From Betaproteobacteria bacterium Ga0074130 (GTDB taxonomy: Bacteria; Pseudomonadota; Gammaproteobacteria; Burkholderiales; Rhodocyclaceae): DNA of 64,000 bases. The translations under genes were made by a program, and so were the position numbers. Within the stretch, counting starts at the first letter, position 1; each line of letters opens with the position of its first letter. Below, one piece after another: positions 1 through 8,851 of this stretch. The notes below the pieces were generated by a model. That model did not search any database, was not told where the DNA came from, and saw only the letters and a list, made by a program, of their open reading frames with translations. The stretch is from NCBI GenBank assembly GCA_001464495.1, contig LNDZ01000032.1, positions 1 to 64,000 of the forward strand, read 5' to 3'.

Positions 1-216
1 GTGTACCTCTCACGGCTGGTCGGAACGGATCTAACCCAGGACGCGCATTACGCGATCAACGAAGACGGTTCGGACTACGACGATGACGTCGGCGGTCCAG
101 CCTATGTCGCAGGTCGCGACGGGGTAGATCTTGAACCGCTTGGTCCGGAGCAGGACGCCACGGCCAGGCTCGCCGCGCAGAAACTGTTTGAGCAGATTGA
201 ACGGAAGGCCCGGTAG
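1..216 (+). CDS. Unidentified short ORF, possibly 5'-truncated by the window edge
   Basis: An open frame begins with the first base (a GTG) and ends at a TAG, giving 71 acidic residues with a run of Asp/Glu/Tyr near residue 25. No domain is recognised and no ribosome site can be seen because the window starts here, so it may be the 3' end of a longer gene or not a gene at all. It lies in the region reached after the 3' end of the minus-strand tRNA-Met gene, a place where integrated elements often leave remnants, but nothing in it identifies such an element. Confidence 0.22.
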   Translation: MYLSRLVGTDLTQDAHYAINEDGSDYDDDVGGPAYVAGRDGVDLEPLGPEQDATARLAAQKLFEQIERKAR

Positions 217-490
217 CGCTTCTGGCTTCGCGCTGGCGACAGTTTGTTCCCCTCGGTAGCCAATGCCGCAATCCAACCGCTTGATTCGTCCGCGCGTAAG
301 TCTTTGATCTATATGGCACTGACTTGTGGCCTTTGCGGACTTCGGGCCAGTTCCAGGGAGCGAGGTCGGAGCGAGGAATGGCCAGGAGAGAGTGGAATGT
401 GGCCCGGAACGGCCAATTCGGGCGGCTGGCGAAGTCCGCAGGCTTCCGCAGGAACCCCCAACAACACGCGGGAACTGGCGCAAATAGACA
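217..490. other. Stretch without a supportable gene
   Basis: Several overlapping open frames cross this stretch on both strands, none with a recognisable domain or a convincing ribosome-binding site. I see no repeat, RNA gene or mobile-element end here. Confidence 0.4.
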
Positions 491-523
491 AGAAAAAACC
501 CCAACCGAGAACGGTTGGGGTTT
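491..523 (-). terminator. Intrinsic terminator after tRNA-Met
   Basis: A perfect 12-bp inverted repeat (496-507 with 512-523, four-base loop) is followed on the minus strand by a T-rich run. It lies a few bases past the 3' end of the tRNA and should end that transcript. Confidence 0.85.
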
Positions 524-529
524 CATTAT

Positions 530-606
530 TGGTGGTGATGGGGGGACTTGAACCCTCGACCTACGGATTATGAATCCGTCGCTCTAACCAGCTGAGCTAC
601 ATCACC
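530..606 (-). tRNA. tRNA-Met (CAT anticodon), elongator type
   Basis: Read on the minus strand the sequence folds into a full cloverleaf. A 7-bp acceptor stem pairs 606-600 with 540-534, followed by discriminator A (533) and an encoded CCA (532-530). The D loop, the anticodon loop with CAT and the T arm with GGTTCAAGTCC are all present. CAT can mean elongator Met, initiator Met or lysidine-modified Ile2. The first acceptor pair G-C argues against initiator, whose first pair is mismatched. Met versus Ile2 is less certain. A TTGACA-like -35 is visible at 643-638. Confidence 0.9.
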
Positions 607-671
607 GCTGCAACTGGACGTACCAATCGGTTCGCCTTGTCAAGGCTGACCGACTCCGCGACAATGGCGGC

Positions 672-1826
672 ATGAAGGTAGATATTGCGATTGTCGGTGG
701 CGGCCTTGCTGGGCTGGCCTTGGCTGCGGCCCTGCGGGGCAGCCGGTTCTCGGTGGCGCTGGTGGAAGGGCGCAACCCGCAGCCCCCGGCCGGGCTGGAT
801 ACGCGCATTTACGCCGTTAGCCCCTCCAGCGCAGTGTTTTTGACCGATATTGGCATTTGGCGCCATTTGGCCGCTGAACGCATGCAGCCTGTGCAGCACA
901 TGGAGGTGTTTGGCGATACCTCCGGCAAGATTGGCTTTTCGGCCTATGACAGCGGTGTGACCGAGCTGGCTTGGATTGCCGAGTCTTCCTTGCTGCATCA
1001 GGAGCTGTGGGAGACGGTGAAGCGCCAAGCCAATGTGCAGCTGCTGTGCCCGGCCAAGCCAGAAGCGCTGACCGTGGGTGATGGTGGCGCGACCCTGACG
1101 CTGGCTGATGGCCGCACCTTGGTGACCGATCTGGTGGTGGCCGCCGATGGCGCCGACTCCTGGACACGGCAAGCGCTGGGCGTGGATGTGTCCTTTAAGC
1201 ATTACGAACAACTGGGTGTGGTGGCTAACTTTGCCTGTAGCGAGCCGCACCGTGGCACGGCGTTTCAGTGGTTCCGCCCCGATGGCGTGCTGGCATGGCT
1301 GCCCTTGCCGGACAACCGCATTTCGATGGTGTGGTCCACGCCTAAGGCGCATGGCGAGGTACTGGCGCAGCTGTCGCCAGAGGAGCTGTGCGCTCGCGTT
1401 GCCGCGGCTGGGCAAAACCGGCTGGGCAAGCTTGAGCTGATCACCCCGGCGCAGGGCTTTCCGCTGCGCCTGATGCGCGCGCCAAAGATCGTGGGTCCGC
1501 ACTTTGCCTTGCTGGGCGATGCCGCCCATGCGATTCACCCGCTGTCCGGCCATGGCATTAACTTGGGCTTTCAAGATGCCAAGGTGCTGGCCGAGACATT
1601 GATGAGCCTGCGCCCGTTTGAACGGTGCGGTGATGTGTTGTCCTTGCGCCCTTACGAGCGCGCCCGCAAGGAAGAGATTGTGGCGCTGCAAACCATGACC
1701 GATGGCCTGCAGCGTTTGTTTGCCCCACAGATCGCGCCGCTGGCGTGGTTGCGCAATACCGGCTTGAACCTTACTGATCGTCTGCCTGTCCTACGAGATG
1801 CCTTGGTGCGCTACGCACTGGGCTGA
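672..1826 (+). CDS. UbiH/UbiF/VisC/COQ6-family FAD monooxygenase (ubiquinone biosynthesis)
   Basis: 384 residues, the usual length for this flavoprotein family, which hydroxylates the aromatic ring of ubiquinone precursors at the inner membrane. The N-terminal dinucleotide-binding motif GGGLAG lies at residues 9-14. An ADGADS segment in the middle is the DG motif, and LLGDAAHAIHPLSGHG, with the FAD-contacting GD at about residues 282-283, is the second FAD motif. Betaproteobacteria use several paralogues (UbiF, UbiH, UbiL, UbiM) with different ring positions, so I do not assign a specific one. It is followed 23 bp later by dsbC. Confidence 0.9.
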   Translation: MKVDIAIVGGGLAGLALAAALRGSRFSVALVEGRNPQPPAGLDTRIYAVSPSSAVFLTDIGIWRHLAAERMQPVQHMEVFGDTSGKIGFSAYDSGVTELAWIAESSLLHQELWETVKRQANVQLLCPAKPEALTVGDGGATLTLADGRTLVTDLVVAADGADSWTRQALGVDVSFKHYEQLGVVANFACSEPHRGTAFQWFRPDGVLAWLPLPDNRISMVWSTPKAHGEVLAQLSPEELCARVAAAGQNRLGKLELITPAQGFPLRLMRAPKIVGPHFALLGDAAHAIHPLSGHGINLGFQDAKVLAETLMSLRPFERCGDVLSLRPYERARKEEIVALQTMTDGLQRLFAPQIAPLAWLRNTGLNLTDRLPVLRDALVRYALG

Positions 1827-1849
1827 TTGCCTTTCCCTTCGGAGTTTTC

Positions 1850-2563
1850 ATGAAAAAACTGTTTGCTGCCCTGATGTTCGCCCTGCCTGCACTGGCTTTT
1901 TCCAGCACGTCTTTCGCGGGCGAAGCCGAGGCGCGCAAAGCCGCCGAAAACTTCTTCGGTGAGCGGGCCAAGATCGACTCGGTGCGCAAGTCCAACGTCC
2001 TCGGTTTGTTTGAAGTGCAGATCGGCCCCGATGTGTTCTACGTCGATGACAAGGGCCAGTACGCCTTCTTCGGCGATGTGGTGGATCTCAAGAGCAAGCA
2101 GAACCTGACGGAAGAGCGCAAGAACAAGCTCAGCCAGATCAAGTTCTCCGATCTGCCGCTGAATCTGGCGATCAAGCAAGTGCGTGGCAACGGCAAGCGC
2201 GTGTTCGTGTCGTTTGAAGACCCGAACTGCGGTTACTGCAAGCGCTTTGCCAAGGAAACGCAGAACCTCACCGACGTGACCATCTACATCTACCCTTTCC
2301 CGATTCTCTCGGCTGATTCCTACGAGAAGTCGCGCAACATTCTCTGCGCGGCTGATCAGAACAAGGCGTGGAATGACTGGATGGTGAACAACGTGACGCC
2401 GCCGACGCTCAAGTGCGACAGCAATGTCGACAAGATCGTGGCGCTGGGCCAGAAGCTGAATGTGCGTGGCACGCCTAACTTCTTCCTCGCCGATGGCAGC
2501 CGCATTCCCGGCGCTATTCCGCTGGCCCAACTGGAAAGCCGCTTGAACGCGGTGACCAAGTAA
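1850..2563 (+). CDS. dsbC: Thiol:disulfide interchange protein DsbC
   Basis: 237 residues with a clear Sec signal peptide (Lys-rich start, hydrophobic core, cleavage near FAG at about 24). It should be a periplasmic disulfide isomerase that reshuffles wrong disulfides in exported proteins. After an N-terminal dimerisation region comes a thioredoxin fold with the active-site CGYC at residues 127-130, a second Cys pair typical of DsbC, and the cis-proline loop RGTPNFF near the C terminus. A purine-rich site precedes the ATG. An intrinsic terminator follows. Confidence 0.95.
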   Translation: MKKLFAALMFALPALAFSSTSFAGEAEARKAAENFFGERAKIDSVRKSNVLGLFEVQIGPDVFYVDDKGQYAFFGDVVDLKSKQNLTEERKNKLSQIKFSDLPLNLAIKQVRGNGKRVFVSFEDPNCGYCKRFAKETQNLTDVTIYIYPFPILSADSYEKSRNILCAADQNKAWNDWMVNNVTPPTLKCDSNVDKIVALGQKLNVRGTPNFFLADGSRIPGAIPLAQLESRLNAVTK

Positions 2564-2604
2564 GCGCATAGTCGCGAAACACCGCAGAGAAACGCTGCAA
2601 ATAT

Positions 2605-2636
2605 AAAAGCCACCTTCGGGTGGCTTTTTTGTTTTT
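2605..2636 (+). terminator. Intrinsic terminator after dsbC
   Basis: A 10-bp stem (AAAAGCCACC with its complement) closed by a TTCG loop is followed by a T run. Confidence 0.92.
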
Positions 2637-2695
2637 GCGGTCATGGGCGATTAGAATTCAAGGGTCCAAACGTCTTGGACAGTTCCGGAGCGAGC

Positions 2696-5524
2696 ATGAG
2701 CACTGCAGGCCAAAATCCCGTGTTGAACCACCCGTACGTGCAAAAAGCGAAGGGACTCGCGTGCCGCTATCGCAAGCCCTTGGGTGCCGTGGCTGTATTG
2801 ATCGTTCTGTTCGGTCTGCTCGGCTACTTCTGGCTGCCGGGTTTTGCCAAGGGCAAGGTTGAAGCCTTGCTGTCAGAAAAGCTGCACCGCCCGGTAACGG
2901 TTGAGCGTATTGATATCAGCCCCTACACGCTTGAGCTCACCGTGCATGGTTTCCGCATTGGCGAGCGCCCGGAAGAGGGCGAGGGCGCGCTGTTCAGTTT
3001 CGACAGCCTGTATGTGAATCTCAGCTCAATGTCGATTGCGCGCGGCGCGCCGGTGATCAGCGCTGTGAAGCTGTCGGGCCCGGCGGTGCGCTTGGTCCGC
3101 AAGGCGGACGGCAGCCTCAGCATTGATGATTTGATCGAAGAGTTTTCTAATCAGCCTGAGTCCGAGCCCACACTTTTCTCGGTCAGCAATATTGAGGTTG
3201 AGAAAGGCCGTATTGATTTCGAAGATCGCGTAAAGAAGGTGAATCAGGAAATTGACACGTTGATGTTGGGCATTCCTTTTGTCGCCAACTTTGAGAGTGC
3301 AGAAAAAACCTGGGTGCAGCCTTACTTCACCGCGCGTTTGAATCAGGGCACCGCGATTGCCATGGAAGGCAAAGTGCTGCCGTTTGCCGACCACCGCGAG
3401 GTGGTGCTGAACATTGCAGTGGATGCACTCGATCTCAATGATATGGATGAGTACATTCCGCTGCCCAAGGGCATGCATCTTAAGTCCGCCAAGGTGGACA
3501 CCAAGGTGGATGTGTCGTTCACGCAGGCACCGGGCAAGACGCCACAAATCAGTTTGAATGGCGACATTACGCTGCGCGATCTGGCGCTTGATAATCGCGC
3601 TGACCTACCGTGGTCATTGAAGAGCGAGCGTCTGGTGCTGAACCTAGATGCAGTTGATCCGCTTCTGACGCGCCCACTCAAGGTGGGGCTGGCGGGCACG
3701 GAGGTGCGCTTTAAGCAAGGCAGCTTCCCGGAGCTGCGTGTGAATACACTGGCGCTCACGGGTGTCGAGGTCGATGTGCCAAAACACCAAGCGGCGTTTG
3801 CGCTGGATGCCACGATCAATAGCAATGGCAAGCTCAAGGTGGGCGGCAACGCTGGGTGGGCACCGGTGGCAGCGGATGTGCGCATAGATGCTGAGAGTGT
3901 CGATATCGTTGCCTTGCAGGGCTTTGCCGCGGGCAAGTTGAATGCCCTGCTGACCAAGGGTGCGGTGAGCTTTGGGGGGCAGATCAAGGCCGCTGGCACG
4001 CCCTTGAATGTGGCCGTGAATGGCGATGCGCGCGTCAGCGATTTCAATATGCTCGACAAAGCCAACGACAACGATCTGTTGCGCTGGCGCAGTCTGGATG
4101 TGGCAGGCATTGCGCTCAACACCGCACCGCTGAAAGTTGATATCGAAAAAATCTCGCTGGCGGATTTCTTCGCGCGCATTGTCTTGTCGCCCGAGGGCAA
4201 GCTGAATCTCAAGGACATTACCGTTCAGCAGACGGCTGCGCAAAGTGCAGCACCGACTGAGGCTGTGCCCGAGAAAACCACCGAGAAAACCGCAACCGGT
4301 ACCGCCACAACGGCCCCGGTGGACGACAAGGCAGAAGCCTTGCCAGTGCGTATCGGACAGATTTTGATTCAGGGCGGCAACATCAATTTCAATGACCGCT
4401 TTGTCAAGCCCAACTACCGTGCCAACCTGACCAAGCTGGATGGCAAGATCGGCCCGCTGGATCCGGGCAAGCCGGGTTTGATTGAAATTCGTGGCTCGAT
4501 TGATCGCACCGCACCGCTAGAGATCAAGGGCAAGGTCGATCCATTCGGCAAGGAGCTGTTTGTCGATATGACTGCCAAGGCCAAGGGCATTGATCTGCCC
4601 ACCTTCAGCCCCTACTCAGGTCGCCATGTCGGTTATGCCATCGAGAAGGGCAAGCTGTCGGTCGATCTGCACTACTTTGTTGAGAAGGGTGAGCTGCGCG
4701 CCGAGAACAATATCTTCATCGATCAATTGACCTTCGGCGAAAAAGTCGAGAGCCCCGATGCCTTGTCTTTGCCGGTCAATCTGGCGGTGGCGCTGCTCAA
4801 GAATTCGCGTGGCGAGATTGATCTCAACCTGCCGATCAGTGGCTCGCTCAACGACCCGCAGTTCAGCGTGGGCGGTGTGATCGTCAAGGTGATTCTCAAC
4901 CTGATTGTGAAGGCCGTGACCTCACCGTTTGCGCTGCTCGGTTCGATTTTTGGGGGCGGTGCCGATCTGTCGCAGATTGGTTTTGTGCCCGGCTACGCAC
5001 GCCTTACCCCGGACGCCGAGAAGAGCCTGGATGCAGTCAGCAAGGCGATGATTGATCGCCCGGCGCTGAAGCTGGAAATCACCGGCGTTGCCGATGCCGT
5101 GAATGATCGCGAAGGCCTCAAGCGCGCCGTATTGGAGCGTCGCGTGAAGTCGCAGAAGCTCGCCGATCTGGCCAAGCAAGGCCAAGCCGGTGGCACGTTG
5201 AGCGAGGTCACGATCAGCGCGGCTGAATATCCAAAGTATTTGGAGCTTGCCTACAATGCCGAAAAGTTTGAAGGCAAGCCGCGTAATTTGATTGGCATGA
5301 ACAAGAGCCTGCCGGTGCCGGATATGGAGCAGTTGATGTTGGCCAACCTGCCCGCGGGTGACGACGAAATGCGCAGCCTGGCCGAGCGTCGTGCGCGCGC
5401 CGCGCGTGAAAGCTTGATCGCCAAGGGCGTACCGACCGAACGTGTGTTTGTCTTGCAACCCAAGGTGGAAACGCAGACGGACGGCAAGAAGCTCGCCGGT
5501 CGCGTTGATTTTTCACTGCGTTGA
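2696..5524 (+). CDS. DUF748 / AsmA-like large envelope protein
   Basis: 942 residues from the ATG at 2696, which has GGAG five bases upstream; an in-frame TTG at 2675 lacks such a site. A single membrane segment near residues 25-43 is followed by a long periplasmic part. The segment just after the membrane anchor, with the RPVTVERIDISPYTLELTV region, is typical of DUF748 proteins, relatives of AsmA/TamB-type lipid-transport and assembly proteins. A Pro/Thr-rich linker lies near the middle. The C-terminal about 200 residues, after FVPGYARLTPDAEKSL, look like a DUF748-associated OmpA-like region. The role is probably outer-membrane homeostasis, but no specific substrate can be read from sequence. 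Confidence 0.85.
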   Translation: MSTAGQNPVLNHPYVQKAKGLACRYRKPLGAVAVLIVLFGLLGYFWLPGFAKGKVEALLSEKLHRPVTVERIDISPYTLELTVHGFRIGERPEEGEGALFSFDSLYVNLSSMSIARGAPVISAVKLSGPAVRLVRKADGSLSIDDLIEEFSNQPESEPTLFSVSNIEVEKGRIDFEDRVKKVNQEIDTLMLGIPFVANFESAEKTWVQPYFTARLNQGTAIAMEGKVLPFADHREVVLNIAVDALDLNDMDEYIPLPKGMHLKSAKVDTKVDVSFTQAPGKTPQISLNGDITLRDLALDNRADLPWSLKSERLVLNLDAVDPLLTRPLKVGLAGTEVRFKQGSFPELRVNTLALTGVEVDVPKHQAAFALDATINSNGKLKVGGNAGWAPVAADVRIDAESVDIVALQGFAAGKLNALLTKGAVSFGGQIKAAGTPLNVAVNGDARVSDFNMLDKANDNDLLRWRSLDVAGIALNTAPLKVDIEKISLADFFARIVLSPEGKLNLKDITVQQTAAQSAAPTEAVPEKTTEKTATGTATTAPVDDKAEALPVRIGQILIQGGNINFNDRFVKPNYRANLTKLDGKIGPLDPGKPGLIEIRGSIDRTAPLEIKGKVDPFGKELFVDMTAKAKGIDLPTFSPYSGRHVGYAIEKGKLSVDLHYFVEKGELRAENNIFIDQLTFGEKVESPDALSLPVNLAVALLKNSRGEIDLNLPISGSLNDPQFSVGGVIVKVILNLIVKAVTSPFALLGSIFGGGADLSQIGFVPGYARLTPDAEKSLDAVSKAMIDRPALKLEITGVADAVNDREGLKRAVLERRVKSQKLADLAKQGQAGGTLSEVTISAAEYPKYLELAYNAEKFEGKPRNLIGMNKSLPVPDMEQLMLANLPAGDDEMRSLAERRARAARESLIAKGVPTERVFVLQPKVETQTDGKKLAGRVDFSLR

Positions 5525-5562
5525 TATTGAATGCTTCAGCTAAAGATCACGAAAAGGCCACG

Positions 5563-6075
5563 ATGAAATCACCACTCATGCAAACCCTTACCGCTTGCGG
5601 GCTGCTTTCACTGACGTTACTGACAGGCTGTGTCGCCAATCCGTCCAAGCCCATCCCGGTTGCCGCCGCCAAGCTCGATGCGTTTGACGGTAACCCGATT
5701 CGTGGCTCGGTCACATTTGGCGAGCATCAAGGTATGACGCGCATCTTCATCGATGTGACGGGCCTCACGGGTGAGCATGGCTTCCGTATCTACGACGCGG
5801 CCGATTGCCGCACCGCCATGGCCGATCTGAGCAAGGGGCGATTTAATCCGGAGGACAAGCCGGTAGGTGAACGCGCTGGTGATCTGGGCAATCTGCGTGC
5901 GGATGTGTACGGCACCATGCGCGGTGCCGTGTTCAACAAGACCTTGGTCGTCACTGGCAAGAACAGCGTGATCGGCCGCACGCTGGTCATTACGGCCCGC
6001 CCGGATGATTACCGCAACCCTACTGGCAACCGCAACAATCCTGCTATCGCCTGCGGCCAGATTTTGCCTATCTAA
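5563..6075 (+). CDS. Cu/Zn superoxide dismutase-fold lipoprotein lacking all metal-binding histidines
   Basis: 170 residues from the ATG at 5563. The signal peptide ends in a lipobox LTGC, with lipidated Cys at 23. The rest aligns by eye with bacterial SodC: the GEHGF strand, the AGDLGN loop, the IGRTLV strand, a C82/C164 disulfide pair and the ACGQI end. Every histidine ligand is replaced: the HxH copper pair is R75/Y77, the HFNP His is R93, the bridging His is V101, the zinc His is R104 and the last copper His is T144. Only the zinc Asp (D107) remains, and the active-site Arg is A161. It should be anchored in the envelope, structurally intact and catalytically dead. It starts 38 bp after the DUF748 gene and may share its transcript. 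Confidence 0.8.
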   Translation: MKSPLMQTLTACGLLSLTLLTGCVANPSKPIPVAAAKLDAFDGNPIRGSVTFGEHQGMTRIFIDVTGLTGEHGFRIYDAADCRTAMADLSKGRFNPEDKPVGERAGDLGNLRADVYGTMRGAVFNKTLVVTGKNSVIGRTLVITARPDDYRNPTGNRNNPAIACGQILPI

Positions 6076-6102
6076 TCGGCTCGTTTGATCAGGGCTGTTT
6101 TA

Positions 6103-7029
6103 TCAGGCCTGTTTGACACCAGCACACGCGCCCGCGACGCGGGCGCGAATGATCTCCGCCAGCCGCTTCACGCCCGGCCCGGCAAAGTCGGGGTCGGCCA
6201 CAATCAGATAAAGGTCCAGCCAGCGCTGCTGCCCTGCCTTGAGCGGCAGCGGCTTTAGCCTGCCATCTTGCAGCTCACGGCGGATGCGCTCTTCCGGCAG
6301 CCAAGAAAAGCCGTACCCCGCACACAGCGCCTCGACAGAAGTCGCGATGTGGCTGAGCGTCCAGCGTTGCTCCACCTCAATGATCATTGCGCGTCGGTCA
6401 CGCTGGCTGCCGGTATCGCGCACGGTGATGTGACGGTGATTGCGCAAGTCGCGCTGCGTGAGTGGACGATCGAGTTTGTGCAGCGGATGGTCCGGTGCGG
6501 CAACCGCCACCACCGGCGTTCGCATCAGCAAGTCGCCAAAGAAGCCCGGTGGAATGTGCGGGGTGATGGCAAGGTCGGCCTTGCCCGTGAGCAGCGCTTC
6601 GGCGGTGCCGCTCAGCACCGACTCAATCACCTCAATCCGCGTTTGCGGGCTTTCTGCGCCAAAGCTGTTCAAACAGTCCAGCAGCAGCCAGTTGGGAAAA
6701 ATGATTTCAGCAGCAATGCCAATCTCGGCCTCCCAGCCGGCCGAAAGGTTCTTGGCGGCGCGCTCCAGTTCATTTGCTTCATTCACCAGCGCGAGCGCGC
6801 GGCGATAGAGCATCTGGCCCGTTGGCGTCAGCACTGCCTTGCGCCCCTGAATTTCAAACGCCTTGAGGTCGAGCAGCGATTCAATCTTCTGCACCGCATA
6901 GGTCACGGCGGATTGGCTCTTGTGCAGCCGTTCGGCCGCCTGTGCGTAACCCCCGGCCTCCACCACCGCGATCAGCGAACGCCATTGCTCCAACGAGATA
7001 TGCGGGACTTCGGCCACAGATATATCCAA
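6103..7029 (-). CDS. LysR-family transcriptional regulator, divergent from azoR
   Basis: Up to 308 residues. An N-terminal winged HTH (about residues 12-70, with the pattern SLIAVVEAGGYAQAAE and a recognition helix at SQSAVTYAVQKIE) is joined to a substrate-binding-fold effector domain. The listed start is a TTG at 7029; a GTG at 7017 is an alternative. It is transcribed away from the azoreductase gene with 132 bp between them, the usual arrangement for a LysR regulator and its target. The effector is unknown. Confidence 0.88.
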   Translation of the reverse strand: MDISVAEVPHISLEQWRSLIAVVEAGGYAQAAERLHKSQSAVTYAVQKIESLLDLKAFEIQGRKAVLTPTGQMLYRRALALVNEANELERAAKNLSAGWEAEIGIAAEIIFPNWLLLDCLNSFGAESPQTRIEVIESVLSGTAEALLTGKADLAITPHIPPGFFGDLLMRTPVVAVAAPDHPLHKLDRPLTQRDLRNHRHITVRDTGSQRDRRAMIIEVEQRWTLSHIATSVEALCAGYGFSWLPEERIRRELQDGRLKPLPLKAGQQRWLDLYLIVADPDFAGPGVKRLAEIIRARVAGACAGVKQA

Positions 7030-7161
7030 TTAACTGATTAAAACTAGCGAAATCTTCTTCTTTTTTATCTGTTTTGTAAATTGTTTAATGGAGTCACTGA
7101 AGCAGCACACATGCAGTACCCCTGAAGTACATGCCTTCAACTGAACTCAAGGAGACACACC
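7030..7161. promoter_or_regulatory. Divergent LysR-azoR control region
   Basis: An AT-rich 132-bp gap between two divergent starts. AAGGAG lies just before the azoR ATG. It probably holds both promoters and the LysR operator, but I cannot single out a T-N11-A box with confidence. Confidence 0.45.
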
Positions 7162-7782
7162 ATGACGACCCAAACCAACACCCGTAAGCTGGTACAAATC
7201 AACAGCAGCCTGTTCTCCGGCCAAGGCCAGTCCAGCGCGCTGGCTGATCAGTTTGTTGCCAAGTGGCAAGCTGCCCACGCCGACGGCGAAGTGATTCGCC
7301 ATGACTTGGCTGCTGAGGCATTTCCTCATCTCGATGGCGCTCGTTTTTTGTCCTTCATGGCTAAACCGGAGGAGCGGACTGAAGAACAGAAAGCTGTTGT
7401 GGCCTTCTCCGATGCGCTCATTAACGAGCTGCGCGCGGCGGACACCATCGTGCTTGGCCTACCCCTCTATAACTTTGGCGTGCCTTCCCAACTGAAGGCC
7501 TATTTCGATCACGTGGCACGTATTGGTGAAACCTTTAGCTATACCGCTACCGGCCCTGTCGGCCTGCTCAAAGACAAGAAGGTCTATGTCTTTGCCACGC
7601 GTGGTGGTCAATATGCCGGCACAGCGCTGGATACGCAGACTAGCTATGTTCGCGACTTCTTTGCCTTCATCGGCATCACCGATGTGCAGTTCATTTACGC
7701 TGAAGGTCTGGCCCGCAGCGGTGGCGTTAAGGAAGCTGCGCTTGAACAAGCGCACGAAGCCATCGAGGCGATTGCTGTTTAA
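7162..7782 (+). CDS. azoR: FMN-dependent NADH:quinone reductase / azoreductase
   Basis: 206 residues, the normal size of AzoR flavodoxin-fold reductases, which reduce quinones and azo dyes by two-electron transfer from NAD(P)H via FMN. The N-terminal strand followed by INSSLFSGQGQSSAL is the FMN phosphate-binding loop; VLGLPLYNFGVPSQLKAYFDHV and ATRGGQY are the flavin-contacting segments of this family. AAGGAG precedes the ATG. It is divergent from a LysR gene and followed by a pirin gene, a combination common in stress-linked quinone/electrophile responses. Confidence 0.9.
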   Translation: MTTQTNTRKLVQINSSLFSGQGQSSALADQFVAKWQAAHADGEVIRHDLAAEAFPHLDGARFLSFMAKPEERTEEQKAVVAFSDALINELRAADTIVLGLPLYNFGVPSQLKAYFDHVARIGETFSYTATGPVGLLKDKKVYVFATRGGQYAGTALDTQTSYVRDFFAFIGITDVQFIYAEGLARSGGVKEAALEQAHEAIEAIAV

Positions 7783-7855
7783 AAATTGCTGTTTAAGCAT
7801 GGCTGTTTAAGTACAGCCCGCTAACGCTAGAATCAAAAAACACAGGAGAAGCATC

Positions 7856-8713
7856 ATGAGCACCCCCCGTACCTTGCGTCAGATTATTCGTTCCGTCCCC
7901 GCCTCGGATGGTGCGGGGGTTAAGCTGCGCCGCAGCCTGGGGCAGACGCCGCATCTGCGTCTCGATCCCTTCCTCATGCTGGACGAGTTCTCTTCCGAAA
8001 ATCCAGACGACTATGTCGCTGGCTTCCCAGCGCATCCCCATCGCGGCTTTGAAACCGTGACCTATATGCTCGACGGCCACATGCTGCATGAAGATCACCT
8101 CGGCAATCAGGGCCACCTGAAAAGCGGTGGTGCGCAATGGATGACGGCCGGGCGCGGCATCATCCACTCGGAAATGCCGCAGCAGGAGTCCGGCCGTATG
8201 CGTGGCTTTCAGCTGTGGATCAATCTGCCCGCCAAGGAAAAGATGAAGCCCGCTGGGTATCAGGATATTCAGGCTGAGCAGATTCCTGTGGTCTCGCTTG
8301 CCGGTGGTGCGCGCGTCAAGGTGATTGCGGGTGTGCTTGAGAGTGACGGTACGTCAGTCGAAGGGCCGATCCGTGGCGTAACCACCGCACCGCTGTTCCT
8401 TGATGTGCATCTGCCTGCAGGCACGCGCTTCGAGCAGCCAGTGGGTGCCGGGCATAGCGCATTTGTGTATCCGTATGAAGGCAGTCTGAACCTCGGAGAC
8501 AAGACTGTGCCGCGTGGCGATGCCGGCGTGCTGGTCGATGGCGAAGTGATTGCCGTCACTGCCGGTGACGAAGACACGCGCTTTATCGTGTTGGCAGCGT
8601 TGCCCTTGCGCGAGCCGGTGGTGCAGTACGGCCCCTTCGTGATGAACTCGCGCGAAGAGATCGAGCAAGCCTTGCGTGACTACAGCGACGGTACCTTTGC
8701 GCAGGCCGCGTGA
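7856..8713 (+). CDS. Pirin family protein
   Basis: 285 residues with two cupin domains. The N-terminal one carries the pirin metal site: HPHRGFETVTYML, a downstream H and an E in the GGAQWMTAGRGIIHSEMP segment. Pirins bind a single iron; some have quercetin 2,3-dioxygenase activity and others regulate partner enzymes, so the in vivo role is open. It lies 73 bp after azoR in the same direction, and AGGAG lies before the ATG. Confidence 0.9.
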   Translation: MSTPRTLRQIIRSVPASDGAGVKLRRSLGQTPHLRLDPFLMLDEFSSENPDDYVAGFPAHPHRGFETVTYMLDGHMLHEDHLGNQGHLKSGGAQWMTAGRGIIHSEMPQQESGRMRGFQLWINLPAKEKMKPAGYQDIQAEQIPVVSLAGGARVKVIAGVLESDGTSVEGPIRGVTTAPLFLDVHLPAGTRFEQPVGAGHSAFVYPYEGSLNLGDKTVPRGDAGVLVDGEVIAVTAGDEDTRFIVLAALPLREPVVQYGPFVMNSREEIEQALRDYSDGTFAQAA

Positions 8714-8851
8714 CATTTGGCTAGACGGTGGACGCATGGGTAAGTGAGATCGCGAGGGCAGGGTGATAAAGCCGAATACGCTTTAGAATCCAGCCTTCTC
8801 GCTTTCTATCCAACTCGCCCGGCGGAGATGTAGGCCGCCCCGGAAACCGCT

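Noticed and set aside
31..504. A 157-codon minus-strand frame next to the tRNA
   Set aside because: It starts inside the tRNA terminator hairpin and its product shows no recognisable fold.
597..1691. A 364-codon open frame on the minus strand
   Set aside because: It lies wholly antisense to the ubiquinone hydroxylase gene, which has clear motifs, and its own translation is His/Gln/Arg-rich without a domain. Long antisense frames are expected in GC-rich genes.
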